A stretch of 64,000 bases of DNA from Hypoxylon rubiginosum (GCA_902806565.1 CADCXA010000031.1:1798001-1862000), one strand, 5' to 3'; counted from the first letter of the stretch, positions 1-13,031 are shown. Notes: generated by a model from the letters alone, not told the origin. Program-made: numbers and translations.

Positions 1-657
1 TGCCTAATCGACGTGCAAGCCACCTTGAGTCATGCCGTCTAAGCTTTGCGTATTTCTGCTCCACGTGTTCCGTATCAAACGAGCCGGGAAAAGCAAGTTC
101 GCTGTGCTGCATCGCTCTCTTAAAGCGATCTTGTGGGCCTGTCTGGCGGATGAGGACGGCCATGCGAAATAGGGAGCGCGTGCATTGGGCGATAACTTCA
201 AGTATCATCTGGGCCTCGTCTGTGGGTGAATCGTCCGAGTTTCGGGGTTCGTCATCTTCGTCCGACTCTTCATGAAGATTCTGGTTTGGATTGTCGCCTG
301 TGACTATACCGTTTACTATGGTTGCCCATTAGCTGTTTCCATGTAATTCGATTCGGCTCGCTCACGATCCTCGATGGCTTCTTGGAGGTTTTCTAGGTAC
401 TTGCATATTTGCTCGCGAATATCGGGTGCATCCTGAAGCCGGTGATCAAGTGATAGCCTTTTAGAAGGAGCATGTAAAGCTCCCAAACTGCCAGCCCACA
501 GAGCAAATTTATCGAGCAAATCCTCAACATCGTTCGGTTTTATGGTAACCCAACTGTCCGAGGCGTTGACCTTGGTGTCCGAATGCAGTCGAGCGAGGCT
601 GTTCTTTACTACCCGGCTCCAATCGGCGATGGTCAGCTGTGCGGCTTGGACGGACAT
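1..657 (-). CDS. acuF-like fungal protein, N-terminal part (runs off left edge; apparent frameshift)
   Basis: Start ATG at 657. The first 100 or so residues (DLLDKFALWAGSLGAL, LSLDHRLQDAPDIREQI, then an acidic helix ending EAIEDRERAES) match the conserved N-terminus of the large fungal family often annotated as oxidoreductase acuF or C2H2/ankyrin-type proteins. That frame stops at about 316, but a second frame on the same strand continues the family downstream (acidic linker, then SLFRMAVLIRQTGPQDRF and ELAFPGSFD at about 200-60). Switching between them needs a -1 shift near 310-335 in a variable linker; I find no plausible intron there. The gene is therefore either a pseudogene, carries a sequence error, or uses an intron I cannot see. 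The C-terminal half lies outside the window. Family membership is fairly sure; biochemical function is unknown. Confidence 0.7.
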
Positions 658-974
658 AATTCTTTACTTCAGCAGCCAGCTGGGTAAGAGCCATTGCATT
701 ATAGATATAGAGATCTCCTATCTAGCGCTTCGTAATCATTGAATTGAAGCTAATAGACTACCGGATTTGAGCAGAATGATGACCAAGTCGGGCGATGTCG
801 GGTATCCCGCCTGATCGTGAGGGGTATGCGCCACATCGGCTTATGTGGGATTATGATTGGTAGATTGGGTACTCGGTTACAGTAGCGAGGAAGCGAGCGA
901 GTTCATTTTATTTTCAGCTTCTCATCTCTAAACTCAGACGTTGTTTTCGTCGATTACAGACTCCACAAGCTAAG
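658..974. other. divergent intergenic region
   Basis: Shared upstream region of the acuF-like gene (leftward) and the DUF7580 gene (rightward). About 315 bp of ordinary composition; no repeat or convincing regulatory motif recognised. Confidence 0.5.
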
Positions 975-2828
975 ATGTCTGGCTTTGAAATAGCAGGCAT
1001 TGTTCTAGGGGCTTTCCCGCTTGCCATCGAAACGCTTGATAAGTATCGTGAAGTGGCAAAGCGCTTCCGTTTTTGGCACAAGATCAGGCTGGAGTACCAG
1101 AAGTGCAGCGATAACCTTACCTACTATCAGCTGACGTATAAAATGCATCTAAAGCTACTTTTACTACCGCTCGTTGTGAGCGATGATAAAATCCGAGAGC
1201 TACTAGCTGACCCTGGAGGGAAAGCATGGAAGGACCAAGTTGTTTCAGATCTTCTTCTGGATCGCCTACAGGAGTCTTATGAACTCTATTTGAGGCACAT
1301 AACATCAATCGCCGAAGTTATGCAGAAATTAAACCACGAGCTCGCTGTCAACGAGGACACTATTCAGCAGGCTATTTCCACGTCGGTAAGTCCACCCTAC
1401 CAGCAGTGTGGCGAAAAAGAACGCATTTGACGTTACATAGAAAGGGCCGATTATATCTCGGTTAAAGCAGGCGATGAGTAAAGACGGAATGGAGTATCAA
1501 CTATACAAGCTCAAGTTCAGTAACGGAGCAACTGTCCGCAATGGGCTTTTCGCTGAGCTGAAGGACCTTCTGGAGAGGATGAAGGGTTTACTTGACATGA
1601 GCAAAGAGACCCAGCTCGTCGGAAAGAGGGCGTTAGCTATCAAGGCTTCGACTATCGACGCAGCCATCTGTAGCTTTTTTGTCCATGCCAACAAGCTATA
1701 TCGTGCCCTGACCTCGGCGTGGAACTGTTACTGTCAGCAGCAGCATTGCGTCCATCTGTTGTTGCAACATCGTACCAATAAGAAATCCGAATTTGAAGTT
1801 CTATTTACCAAGTCTTTGGAGTCGAGCTGGGAAGTTCGACAAACCCGAATAGTGGAGGGAGATGACGTGACAATAGGACAGCTAAAGAAGCCGACGGGAT
1901 CAAACCAAGTATCCATGTTTCGGGGACCAACACATAGGGAAAAGCAACCTATCAAGTCATCATTACGGACAAAAAGCCAGACACCCACCATGGATACAAG
2001 AAGGTGAGTCTGCAACTTCTTTGATTGTCTCGAGTAAGCTGACGATTGAGCTTTAGGGCCATACCGGCAGTCACCCTTATAACCGCAACCACCCTAGCCG
2101 ATGATACTGATGTCCCACAGATAAGTAGCTTATGCATCTCGCTCGACCAGGGTGATGAGCCGTGCTGTGGCTTTCTGCCCGAGGAAGACTGTCGCTACTA
2201 TGTCTACAAGCTATCTCTTTTACAAATGAGGACCCCCTCATCTATAACGTTGGATGAGATCCTACGGGGCCGAGTGCAACCAGCGCCAACCCGTCGTCAA
2301 CGTTATTCCCTCGCTTTGATTCTCGCTTCTTCTTTTCTTCAACTTTTGGATACCCCATGGCTCCCTGCCACCTGGTCAAAGTCCGATATAATATTCACCA
2401 GTGCCGCTGCCGATTCAGCTGTATTTGCCTTGGATCAGCCTCATCTTAGCTGCGGCCTCGTTGCCCCGGGAAATACAGAGAAAAAGGCCACTACTTTCCT
2501 CCATTCTTTAGATCTCCTTGGGATTATCCTCCTAGAGCTCTGCTTCGGTGCCATCCTTGAAAACCACATGTATCGTAAGAAGTGGCCACCAGGCAGCAAC
2601 GAGGCTGAGAAGGCGGCGTTTGATCTCATGGCGGCGAGAGAGTGGCAAGTTGAGGTGAACGAAGAGGCGGGTCCGGATTACTTTGAAGCAATAGTATGGT
2701 GCCTAGGAGGTCATCGTGGCACACTGCCCGAAGTATGGAGGCGAGAAATGCTGCAAAAGGTTGTGCAACCTCTTGAACGGTGCAGACAATTCTTAAGCGG
2801 GAGAGAAATAGGTAGTGGAGACACATGA
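975..2828 (+). CDS. DUF7580 domain-containing protein
   Basis: Exons 975-1385, 1441-2003, 2057-2828 give 581 residues; introns of 55 and 53 bp have GTAAGT/GTGAGT donors and TAG acceptors and keep frame. The N-terminus (MSGFEIAGIVLGAFPLAIET, then KIRLEYQKC) is the hallmark start of a large fungal family with a helical N-terminal domain and a C-terminal DUF7580 region. The middle contains the family block SAWNCYCQQQHCVHLLLQHR; the C-terminal third (SLDLLGIILLELCFG, then an EAI-WCL segment) resembles the alpha-helical lobe of a degenerate protein kinase. Function is not established; such genes are abundant in accessory regions and are suspected, by family context only, of roles in recognition or cell-death systems. 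Start choice is firm because it opens the conserved domain. Confidence 0.88.
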
Positions 2829-3893
<1,065 letters not shown>

Positions 3894-4023
3894 TCAGGTA
3901 AAATTCGCAGCAAATTGATCTAGCTCTGTCTTCACTAAATGCCATGTCTCCTTCCGCAGATACGCATTCACCCAGTAGTCTCCCTCGTGATCTTTACTAT
4001 AGATAATAAATACATCTCTTATA

Positions 4024-4095
4024 TTATTATCTGTCCCTGACTAACAAGAACGACCCACTAGCGAACCCGCAAAATTAACCAAAACCCACCTATTT
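4024..4095 (+). repeat. left terminal inverted repeat of the transposon
   Basis: Matches the reverse complement of 6164-6235 over 72 bases with 11 differences, all transitions; nine have T or A on this side, indicating this end is the more mutated one. Key blocks: CTGTCCCTGAC, AGAACGACCCAC, AAAACCCACCTA. Confidence 0.92.
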
Positions 4096-6163
4096 CTTAA
4101 GGCTTTAATTAATCTATAAAAAATTATAGAAATATATAATTACTGTAAATAAAAATAAAATTAATTAATTAATTAATATATTTAATTAAAACTTAAATTA
4201 CTTTGTTAAAACATATATTTTAAAAAGGTATATATATAATAATATAATCCTTTTTATTTATATTTTTAGAATTTTATTTTTCTTTTTTATTTTTAATAAT
4301 AATAAATAATTAAGCCGTTTTAACTTACTTATTGATATTACTATTAATTACAAATATTTTAATAATAATAATAAATTTCTTATTAAAATTAAAAACCTTT
4401 TTACGTTTTTTAACTTAATTACATTTAATTTAAACTTTAAATATAAATACCTCTTAATTTTTAAAAATTAACTTAATTATCTAGTAATTAAATAATTTTA
4501 CTATATTTTTAAATGTTTTATAAATATTTAAGTTTAATATTTTAAATAAATTTTAAATATAACATTTTATATATAACGTTAAAATTAATATTATAAAATT
4601 ATAAATATTTAAATTTTATTAAATTAACTTTTCGATATTTTCCTTATTTAATTAAATTTTAAAATATTATAACACTTTAAAACAATTAATTAACTAATTT
4701 TTTATTATCTTAAAACCGGATTTATTATTCTTTATAATTAAAATAACTACTTTAACTTTTAAATAATAATATAAAAAATTAAGCTTATTTATAAAACTAA
4801 AATTAATTATTATAAATAATTTATTTAAAATTTAATAATAAATAAACTTTAAAATATTATAAAAATTATTATTTAATAATTAAAATTTATAAAAAATATA
4901 TACCAGTAAAAAATATAAATAAATATTATTAAAAAAATAAATAAATATAAATTTATCCTAAGGCCCATTTTTATTAATATATAAAGAATTAAAAAAAAAT
5001 AAAAAAATTAAAAAAATAACATTTAAAACTAAAAAAATTAATATATTAACCAATATATAACTTTTATAATTATTAAATATTAATAAACGTGCTTTATAAA
5101 AGAATTTTAATAAAAATTTAATCTTAATAATAAATATATTTTTTAACTATTTAATAGCGATTTTATTATTTATTTAGCTATTTTTAAATATTATATAATA
5201 CTAATTAATTATAATTTTAAATTACTTTTTAAATTAACTTATTTATATGTTTTTTTCTTTAAAAATTATATTTGGCTTAAAAAACTAACTTATAACATTT
5301 ATATATTTAATAAAAAACGTTTAAAAACAGTTTTACAAGCTTTTTATAAAAAATTTTTTAAATGTTAAACTTCTTAAAATTAATTTATTAATTTCTAATA
5401 TCGCAATTAATTAATTAAGTTAAATATATAAAAAAAATATAGTTTTTTTATTATACTTAACTATAATATCTTTTTTATTTATATTAAAAATTAATTTAAA
5501 CTTTATTTATTTATATTTACCTTATTTAATATTAAAATATTATTTCACGGCTTTAAAATTAAAGTTATTAAACCTAATAACTTTAATTTTACAATTTATT
5601 TTTATATATATAAATAAATTTTAATAAATAAAAATTTTAAACCAGTTTTTACCTAAAAGCTTTTTTAAATTTACTAGGTTTTTTATAATTAAATATATAA
5701 TATTATAACTAAAAACATATCCTATTAAATTTTAATAAACAATCCATTTAACAAGCTTTTTTTTTTATTTATAAGTTAATATTTAAACGCTTTAAAAAAC
5801 TTTTATAAATAGTTATTTATAAAATTAATAATATATAATAAATTAAGAAATTACGTATTTAAAAAATACCATACAAATAAAAATATTATTTTAAATAATA
5901 TTTAAAATGGTTTTAACTATTATCTTTTTATTATAAAATACTATATTAAATTTTAATAAAGTTATTTAAATTTATATTTAAAAAATAATACCCTTATAAA
6001 AAGCTAAAAATCAGTATTTTATATTAAAAATTATATTTTAATTCTTAATAATTATATAATTAATTAATCCCAAACTTTATATCCGAGTAAATTAATTAAT
6101 ATTCACTTCGAATTTTTAATCTCATGTTATATAAAGTAAAATTAATTAAGATACATGTAAATA

Positions 6164-6235
6164 AAATAGGTGGGTTTTAGTCAATTTTGCAGGTTCGCCG
6201 GTGGGTCGTTCTCGCTGGTCAGGGACAGATGGTAG
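6164..6235 (-). repeat. right terminal inverted repeat of the transposon
   Basis: Partner of 4024-4095. Its outermost bases contain the TGA (on the minus strand) that now truncates the acyltransferase reading frame. Confidence 0.92.
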
Positions 6236-7720
6236 TATTTGTCCTAGGTGTCGTACCCCAGAATTCTATGGGCTTTGTTTCGTCGGCGGATGTCTTCTCC
6301 TGAGCCGTAATCGCAGCAGGCCTGAAATCAGCACGGTCGAGGAACCGAGCCTTGGCCCAGTTCGTGCAGCCGATAACCCTAGTGGTATCCCAGCTCGCGA
6401 ACAGGGGCATCGTACCGAGGCTAGCGAACCAGGTGCGCGCGATACGCATGAGGCTACGTACCTGGGCATCGCTCGTCTGTTCCACGATGGCCTTGCGCAC
6501 TCTAGACGCTATCTGGTACACACTCAGGCTACTCGCCTCCTTGGCTGTGAGTAAGGTAGTGCTAGGAAGGATCAAGTTTTGCAGGTAAACCGCCGCACGT
6601 GAGCGTGACGATGGAGACGACTCAAGAAAGTCGAGGCGCCTACGCACGTCGAAAACGTTACAGATAACCGCCGTCCCATTCGTCGGCCTAGACGATAAGA
6701 CCATTCGTGAGCCCCAGGCAGCAATCAGGTCGCCGTCGCTCACAAAGGGCAGGGATTCATTTTCATCCCCATTCTCAACCCTTGACTCCTTCTCCGCTTG
6801 CTGCCGAAGGTATGACAAGAAGGTAGCTGGCAGGTAGATATGATGTGTCTCAATGCTGCGATACGTTAGGGTATCCACGACGTGGCGGGCCATGAAAACC
6901 AACAGGGACAGCCCTGTCGTCTGCCGTTCCTCTAGTACGAATTTGGTGTCCCGGGCTGTCTTGTCGTCGGCCGTCCCCACCGATGCAATAATGTCTTCCC
7001 TGGCTCCTTCGAGCTGTGCCTCAAGAGATTCAATATTCTGCTCACGAAACACACGAGTCCAAGCTTGGAGCAAATCGGCCATTCCCATGGCGTCCGTCAG
7101 CGAGTGTGGAATAGTAAGACTGACCACTGTACCATCGGTGAAAGAGTTGATATGCAGGCAGATAAGGGGCTCGTCGGTGGAGAGGTAGTGGTTGATGTTA
7201 CTGGGAAATGCCGATGGGACACTGAATTCGCGGAATACGTTGCAGCCGTCATGGATTGAGGGCTTATTGCCTGTCTTCTTGGGGAGACGGTTCGCTAGCG
7301 GATGGGCGTCTAATTTTGTGTGAAATTCAACATGAGAAAAGCGGACGGGTGGACGGTGGCAAGTGAAGTGCCGTGGAACATGGATTTCCAACTTCCCGTC
7401 TTTCTATTGAGTCAAAGTTAACTATGCCATCCACTGTGTAGTTGATCTATCCGATGGCTAATATAGGGGTAGGTAGAATCAGACTAAATCAAACTTAACA
7501 TCTCACTTACATTTTTACGGAGTCTACCCGCAAGCTTCCTCCAGTCTCCGGAAGAGAGCAACATAACCAGAGAGTCACGCAGTTTCTGCGCATCTAGGAC
7601 ATGATTGTATCGAAAACTGTAGCTCATGATAGAGGATCGAATAATGGCGGCTTGGTCTATGAAATGGACCGGGTATATTTCATCGGACTCGCCTTGAGGC
7701 TTTGCGTAATTACCGTTCAT

Positions 7721-8944
7721 ATTCACGGAGCGTGGACGACACATGCGAGAAATCATCCTCTTCCTGATTATCGAGATCCTTTTCACCAGGGCACTCACGC
7801 ACCGGCAAAATAAAATAGGGCACAATAACATGATCACAGGCATTTTGATTAGCCCACTGATGCCAATAATTGACCCGGGCAGGCTGTGCGACAAAGTAAG
7901 GGGGATAATTACTGCGGCTAGCCGCTGCGTATGCGTACAACACACCCACGAAGTAGCGGTCTGTTTTGTACGCCGTGTATCCTCGGCTTCCTTAGACAGT
8001 TTTAACCTAGGCAACGTAAATGTTCCCAAATTACGAGATAATACTACCTTGGGAGGATTCGGATCGTTGACATTTATATAGGACCTCTAACCCTTCTTCT
8101 TACCCATAAATAGGGGTTTAAGACTTGACGCTGGCGAAAGACTGTTCGTTTGGTGCAACACAGATGATTGGACTTGTAATTTTCGTTTTAGCTGTTACAA
8201 ACTGCCTCTTCTGTTCTTCTGGAAGGATAGGGGGGTGGATATGGACATACCACATTTGCGATGTGCCTCGGTGACAGCAATATGAAACTTCCCTCTGGAT
8301 GAGTGGAATAATTGAAGATACTTGAGAATTGATAGGTACATTCATGATTGACGCCATATTGAAGCTCAGAATAACCCACTGTGAGGCTAAATCGACAACA
8401 AAACGGACAAAGAATTGTTGGCTTGGAGCCAGGAGTGAGGGCAATCGGCGAGTAGGCTGCCACAAAGAGTAACGCAGTGTCTCACCGGCAGAAAATAGCG
8501 GAAGCCAGCTGCCCTCGGCGTCCGCGTACGTACCTAAATTAGCAATGGACAAAGCAGCTGAATGTAGCAACTCGAACATCAATTTCTTGGGGCATACCTA
8601 GGTAGGTATGTGGCAGGCAAAGCCGATTTATAAGTGACCTAAGAAGTAGCAGTTATACTGCTAGGGCAGACCACCTTAGATGGCGGTTATCGTGACAGTT
8701 GACGAGATCAAAGATATACTGTGTGGCGTACGGTGCCGTCTTTGCACGACTGAGGTATTTTGGTAGGCATCTAGGTACATATATATACTTACTTCATCTA
8801 GGTGCCTTTCACAGGCCGAGACATTGGCCATAATCACGACGTCACTAGCGAGCTTAGCGGTTCCTCATTGAGTACCTACTTTAGGTAGGTACATAAGGTA
8901 TGCTAGCAAAGAGAATATTGATCTAGATTGGGGGCCATTTCTTT
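7721..8944. other. intergenic region, no supported gene
   Basis: Between the acyltransferase start and the 3' end of the SDR gene. Two overlapping open frames around 8118-8582 (minus) show no recognisable family. TAGGTACC-type motifs occur at about 8598-8612, 8762-8800 and 8876-8900. Confidence 0.45.
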
Positions 8945-9960
8945 TCAATAATTATTTATCAGGAACTGGCCAGCTTTGTTCGCATCGTCGATCTCAACTG
9001 AAAGGCTCAGCGCCTTGACCTCTTCCAGTTCCTTGTCCACAGCAGCGATGTCAGCCTTGACAACCTGCCACGCCCCCTCAGTAAGGGGCAATCTCATGGG
9101 AAGGGGCTTATCCTTAGAACGAGCAACCACCTGATACATAGCAGCGGCGACCCTATCGGCCGGTGTCCAAGTCTTCTTGGAGTCTGGGTTCTTGATATAG
9201 CCCTCAATGACTCTTGCGGGGCTGTCGGCCGCCGCGTATGCTGGATGAGGCGGTAACCAGTCCATGCTATCTGGGCCCGTGAATCTAGTGCTCGTGCCGC
9301 CCGGCTCGATGAGGCAGAAATGGATGTTCCATTCTGGTCTAACTTCCTTACTAATGCTTTCAGTAAACCCCTCAACAGCAAACTTGCCCGCATGGTAAAA
9401 TGCGGTACCGGGAAAGCCAGCGAAGCCTCCCAGCGACGTCACGTTGAGCACCACCCCGCCCTGTTGGCCCCCTTTAGGATTTTCGTCGCGAAAAATGCGA
9501 ATAGCGTGAAGCGACAGCCTCGCTGTACCCCAGAAGTTCGTCTCGACGACCTTGCGAGCCTGGGCCTGGCCGTCGGGTAGAAGGGCCGATTCGGTATCCC
9601 CCTGTAGGGCATAGCCAGCATTGTTGACTAACACGTCGATGCGACCGAATTTAGAAAGGGCTGTGTTGACTGCCGCATCAATGGAGTCTTCGGACGTCAC
9701 GTCGAGATCAACCGCTTGCACCCGCTCCGATAGGGTGAGGAGCCCGGCAAGCTTGGAAGAGTTCCGTGCCGTGGCCACCAGTCTGTGAGTAGGGTGAGAA
9801 GCGATGAGCTGCGCCAGGGCTAAGCCGATGCCCGAAGACGACCCGGTAACTTTAGGGAGATTTCGAGTCAATTCAGAAACCTAGCTGAAGAGTTAGTGAA
9901 GAGATGCTTACTGAACCAGACTGCATCTTTCGGCAAGTTGTATTGATTTCTAGAAGCCAT
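8945..9960 (-). CDS. short-chain dehydrogenase/reductase (classical SDR)
   Basis: Exon 1 9960-9912 (16 codons plus one base), 62-bp intron with GTAAGC donor, exon 2 9849-8945; 317 residues. Splicing restores the cofactor motif TGSSSGIG, which is broken in the unspliced frame. Also visible: NNAG, the catalytic Ser in VTSLGG, and Tyr/Lys as YHAGK in FYHAGKFAVEG. The C-terminal extension (about 60 residues after the TWTPADR region) is like fungal oxidoreductases that reduce ketone or aldehyde groups with NAD(P)H. Substrate unknown. Its leftward orientation puts its promoter next to the GMC pseudogene at 10.2 kb, but no functional link is evident. Confidence 0.9.
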
Positions 9961-10235
9961 AGTAAGGATTGTTGTTAATTGTTTGAACGTTGTTGGTTGA
10001 GTCGAAAAGTCAAATCAGATAGAATAGACAAGTGCATTTTCAATACGCCTGTAGGAGGTAGGTAGGTGAGACAAGGGATTTGCCCCTTATGGCAAAAACC
10101 GATGCTGCAGGTTAGCGGTTTTAAACCAAAGAGTCAGCTAAACTCCGGGCAGTTGTAAGGACTGATGAGCGCTAGGATGCTAGCTACCAATGAAGATCCT
10201 TTCCCTTCGTAAACCCCCGACAGCCGAACTGTGCT

Positions 10236-10905
10236 TGCGTGAACCTTGGCCTCTCCTTCAGTCAATTTCCTGCTGGCGACACTCAAAATATGACATCAGG
10301 AGTGTACGAATTTATAGTTGTTGGCGGCGGTACTGCCGGGATTGTCATAGATACAGTTCAGAAGGAAAGAGGCTATGCTGCGAATGCGTATTATCTTCTT
10401 CTCAAAGATAGGAAAAATCTGGAGGTAGTTACCAATGCTGTTGTCGAAAAGATTCTTTCCGATCATGGTTCACAGCCGCCAAAGGCTATCGGAGTCCAAT
10501 ATCGCCACGAGGCTCACACAAAAACTGCATTGGTCAGCAAGGAGGTCGTCGCAGCCGGCAGTTTACAATCTCCAAAGCTGCTCGAGGTCTCGAGCGTCGG
10601 CAACGCAGGTATACTGCAGCCTCTCGGCACAGGAGTTGTTAAGGAGCTGAAAGGGGTTGGCGAGAACCTCCATTCTTCGTGATTTTGCAGTGAAAGCAAC
10701 ATACGAAATGGATACTCTTGACGGTCTTGCACGACAAGAACCTCAAGCACTGGAAGCGTATCGAAACCGCTGAAGGGGAAGTTTTTCACCATCCTCGCTA
10801 TACTTGCGTAGCCCCTGTCCCGTGGGTCAGTGGGCAGCTTGCGAAATGGACCGCTGATGGGCCGCCGACGGCCTACCCCGCCAAAGTTGTACCTATCCCC
10901 TAAGG
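10236..10905 (+). pseudogene. GMC oxidoreductase remnant with large internal deletion
   Basis: An ATG at 10290 opens the FAD-binding start of the glucose-methanol-choline oxidoreductase family (YEFIVVGGGTAG, GxGxxG type). Immediately after this the sequence jumps to the middle of the family (RGYAANAYYLLL, KNLEVVTNAVVEKIL, AAGSLQSPKLLE), so roughly 150-200 residues have been lost in frame. The frame stops at 10682; family sequence (MDTLDGLARQEPQALEA) continues in another frame at about 10690-10760, and the C-terminal catalytic His/Asn region is absent. Not expected to make an enzyme. Confidence 0.85.
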
Positions 10906-11076
10906 ACCCTAGTTCAGCACCTTAGGGGATTAAAGCCACAACAAAGTGATTGGTGGAAGCTCCTTGGCTGTGCAGCATCAGAGGATTTCAGCTCTAGATG
11001 CCTAATGTCAAATGTCGTGAATTGTAAAACAGGCTGCCTAAGGGGCTGCTAAGGGGGGACCTGGCATTCTACAGAC

Positions 11077-13031
11077 ATGTATCAATACTCGCCCCTCGAA
11101 GAGTCCAAGGGCGAGATCCGGCTGTTAGAGCTTCATCCTGGAGACTTTGACGATGACATCGATTGCTCTATTCGCCATGCTACGCTTGCCAGCACGCTCG
11201 AGTTCACAGCCTTGTCCTATACTTGGGGGGACCCGAAGGTCCGCAAAGCCATATTGGTTGGCGGCCAGACATTTGAAGTAACCGTCAATCTCTTCGACGC
11301 ACTCCGCCACTTGCGAAGTTCCCGGGAAATGCAGACGCTTTGGGTCGACGCCGTGTGCATCAATCAAGGAGACTTGGATGAGCGGAGTAAACAGGTCCTT
11401 CGCATGCGGGATATATACACCTTCGCGAACACTGTCGAGGTATGGCTGGGGCTCGCAGAGGATGACGACTGCGCCGCAATGGCACTCGTCGACAAGTTGG
11501 GTGCGACGGTTTCCGACCCTGAAGAATCACTCGCAAGCGGCTTTTATAAAGAGTACGAACAGGCGTTCCTGGATATTTTCGAGGGTGCCGAGCCCGAAGA
11601 AGTAAGGGCACTCAGCCAGCTCTTCAAGCGGCCATGGTGGACTCGTGTCTGGGTGGTCCAGGAACTGACCCTTGCCAATCAGCAAGCGGCGATAGTGCGA
11701 TGTGGAGAAGCGGCTGCCCCCTGGCTGAGCTTTCTCGTCACCGCGTACGCTATAGAGTCGAGCTGGTTCATAGTCGATGCGATTGTTACCGGCGTTGCCC
11801 CAGATGACAAGGTGGACGCCTTCAACAATGGTATACGAATGGCGCAGTGCCGCAGGGTAGCTCCGACGCACCCGCCTTTCGCATTGCTGGAGCTGCTACA
11901 TCAGCATCGCGACTGCGAGTCTACGGACCCAAAGGACAAGGTGTACGGCCTCCTCGGGGTATCGGGAGATGTTGAGAACATTGGAATTACGCCCAACTAT
12001 GATCAGTCCCCAGAGGACATCTTCACTGACCTCTTCGAGAAGCATGTGTTGGCGACGAAGTCACTTGACATGATCTGTGCGGTTCGGTTCCCAAGACGGC
12101 TTGAAGGTCTACCGTCTTGGGTCCCAGACTGGAGCGTTGATCAGACTGTCCCAGGAATCTGTATCAACGATCGGTATGTAGGCGGGAATGAGTTTGCCGG
12201 CTCTCCTATTGCCCACTTCGAGAGGTATGCCGCATCTGGGGCATCACTTCCGCAGGTTTCCTTTTCAGGAATGCATATGTCAGCAGCAGGTATCTGCTTC
12301 GGTAGAATTGCCTCACTTGGGTGTGTGGACGAAGGGATGACGTTTGAGGGCGTAGAGAGTTTCGGTCGCGCAGATGAGACGGGAAAGAGTGCGAGCGATT
12401 CGGATATATTCGACGAGTGGCTCAACATGGTACTCGATAGTCCGATATGGGATAGTATAGCTGGGCGGTATGGAATGGAGAATGTTCTCGATGCCTTTTG
12501 CAGGACGTTGGTTACGAACAGGAATAATCAGATGATGAGGCCTCCAGAACAGGCCGGAACGGATTCGGAAGTTCGAAGGTAATGTGGTTGAAACTGTGTG
12601 AACGCTTGCATGCTAATGATGATAGGGATGACTTGGAGGATGAAATGCCCTCTGAACACTGCGATAATACTGATGGAAGTGGGAATGATGTGAAGCTAAA
12701 GGAGGGAGAGGATGATATATCTGTTTCATCAGAGGGCGCTATGTTTTCACCACATGACATGTTAAGCATGACGATAGATGGTTTCCGCTCGTGCATTCAA
12801 GGGGTTTGGGGCAAGCGATTCGCGATCTTCGATGGTGGGCATATCGGAATTGTCCCGAAGCAGGCTACAGTTGGAGACACAGCAACGGTTCTGTTGGGGT
12901 GCACGATGCCACTTGTGCTTCGGAGAAATCAAGGCTCGGCGTGTGTTGTAATTGGGGAGTGTTACATCCACGGCGCTATGGATGGTGAAGTGTTACAGGA
13001 GTGGCCAGAGGAAGTGCTCTTTATTGAATAG
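11077..13031 (+). CDS. HET-domain (heterokaryon incompatibility) protein
   Basis: Exons 11077-12578 and 12626-13031 around a 47-bp intron (GTAATG donor, GCTAAT branch site, ATAG acceptor); 635 residues. The HET domain (PF06985 type) is complete: FTALSYTWGD near residue 45, LWVDAVCINQGD, MRDIYTFANTVEVWLG, and WWTRVWVVQELTLA near residue 190. After it comes the common KDKVYGLLG block and LPSWVPDWS, typical of the ankyrin/HET-6 class. The C-terminal part ends with the frequent closing segment covering cofactor-free globular sequence (AIFDGGHIGIVP...GDTATVLLG). HET proteins trigger growth arrest or cell death upon fusion of incompatible hyphae or act in related immunity; the partner locus is unknown. 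No broken motifs seen. Confidence 0.92.

Larger units (their letters stand above)
4024..6235. mobile_element. RIP-degraded Tc1/mariner-superfamily (Fot1/pogo-like) DNA transposon
   Basis: A 2,212-bp insert bounded by 72-bp terminal inverted repeats (4024-4095 and 6164-6235) and flanked by a TA dinucleotide on both sides (4022-4023, 6236-6237). Size, long inverted repeats and TA target duplication fit fungal Fot1/pogo-like elements. The interior (about 4096-6163) is extremely AT-rich with no open transposase frame, as expected after heavy C-to-T mutation. It interrupts the acyltransferase gene, which independently fixes both borders because the gene's reading frame resumes exactly at the TA. 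Superfamily is inferred from structure, since no DDE residues can be read. Confidence 0.88.
3894..7720 (-). pseudogene. BAHD-type (trichothecene 3-O-acetyltransferase-like) acyltransferase, split by a transposon
   Basis: Exon 1 is 7720-7511 (ATG at 7720); a 107-bp intron follows; exon 2 starts at 7403 and reaches the transposon edge at about 6236. The last 40 or so codons resume on the far side of the transposon, 4021-3894. Exon 1 carries the family start (an acidic/aromatic stretch, then RYNHVLDAQKLRDSL and GDWRKLAGRLR); exon 2 holds the HxxxD catalytic motif as HSLTD and the NWAKARF block near the C-terminus. Counting the TA duplication once, the two parts are in the same frame and would total about 501 residues, a normal family length. 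As it stands, translation enters the transposon repeat and stops at 6219-6221, losing the conserved C-terminal strand. Family enzymes transfer acyl groups from CoA to alcohols; the substrate here is unknown. Confidence 0.85.

Noticed and set aside
8118..8582. 154-codon open frame on the minus strand with an overlapping 91-codon frame
   Set aside because: No recognisable family, no good intron or codon pattern, and the two frames overlap in different registers; chance frame in intergenic DNA is more likely.
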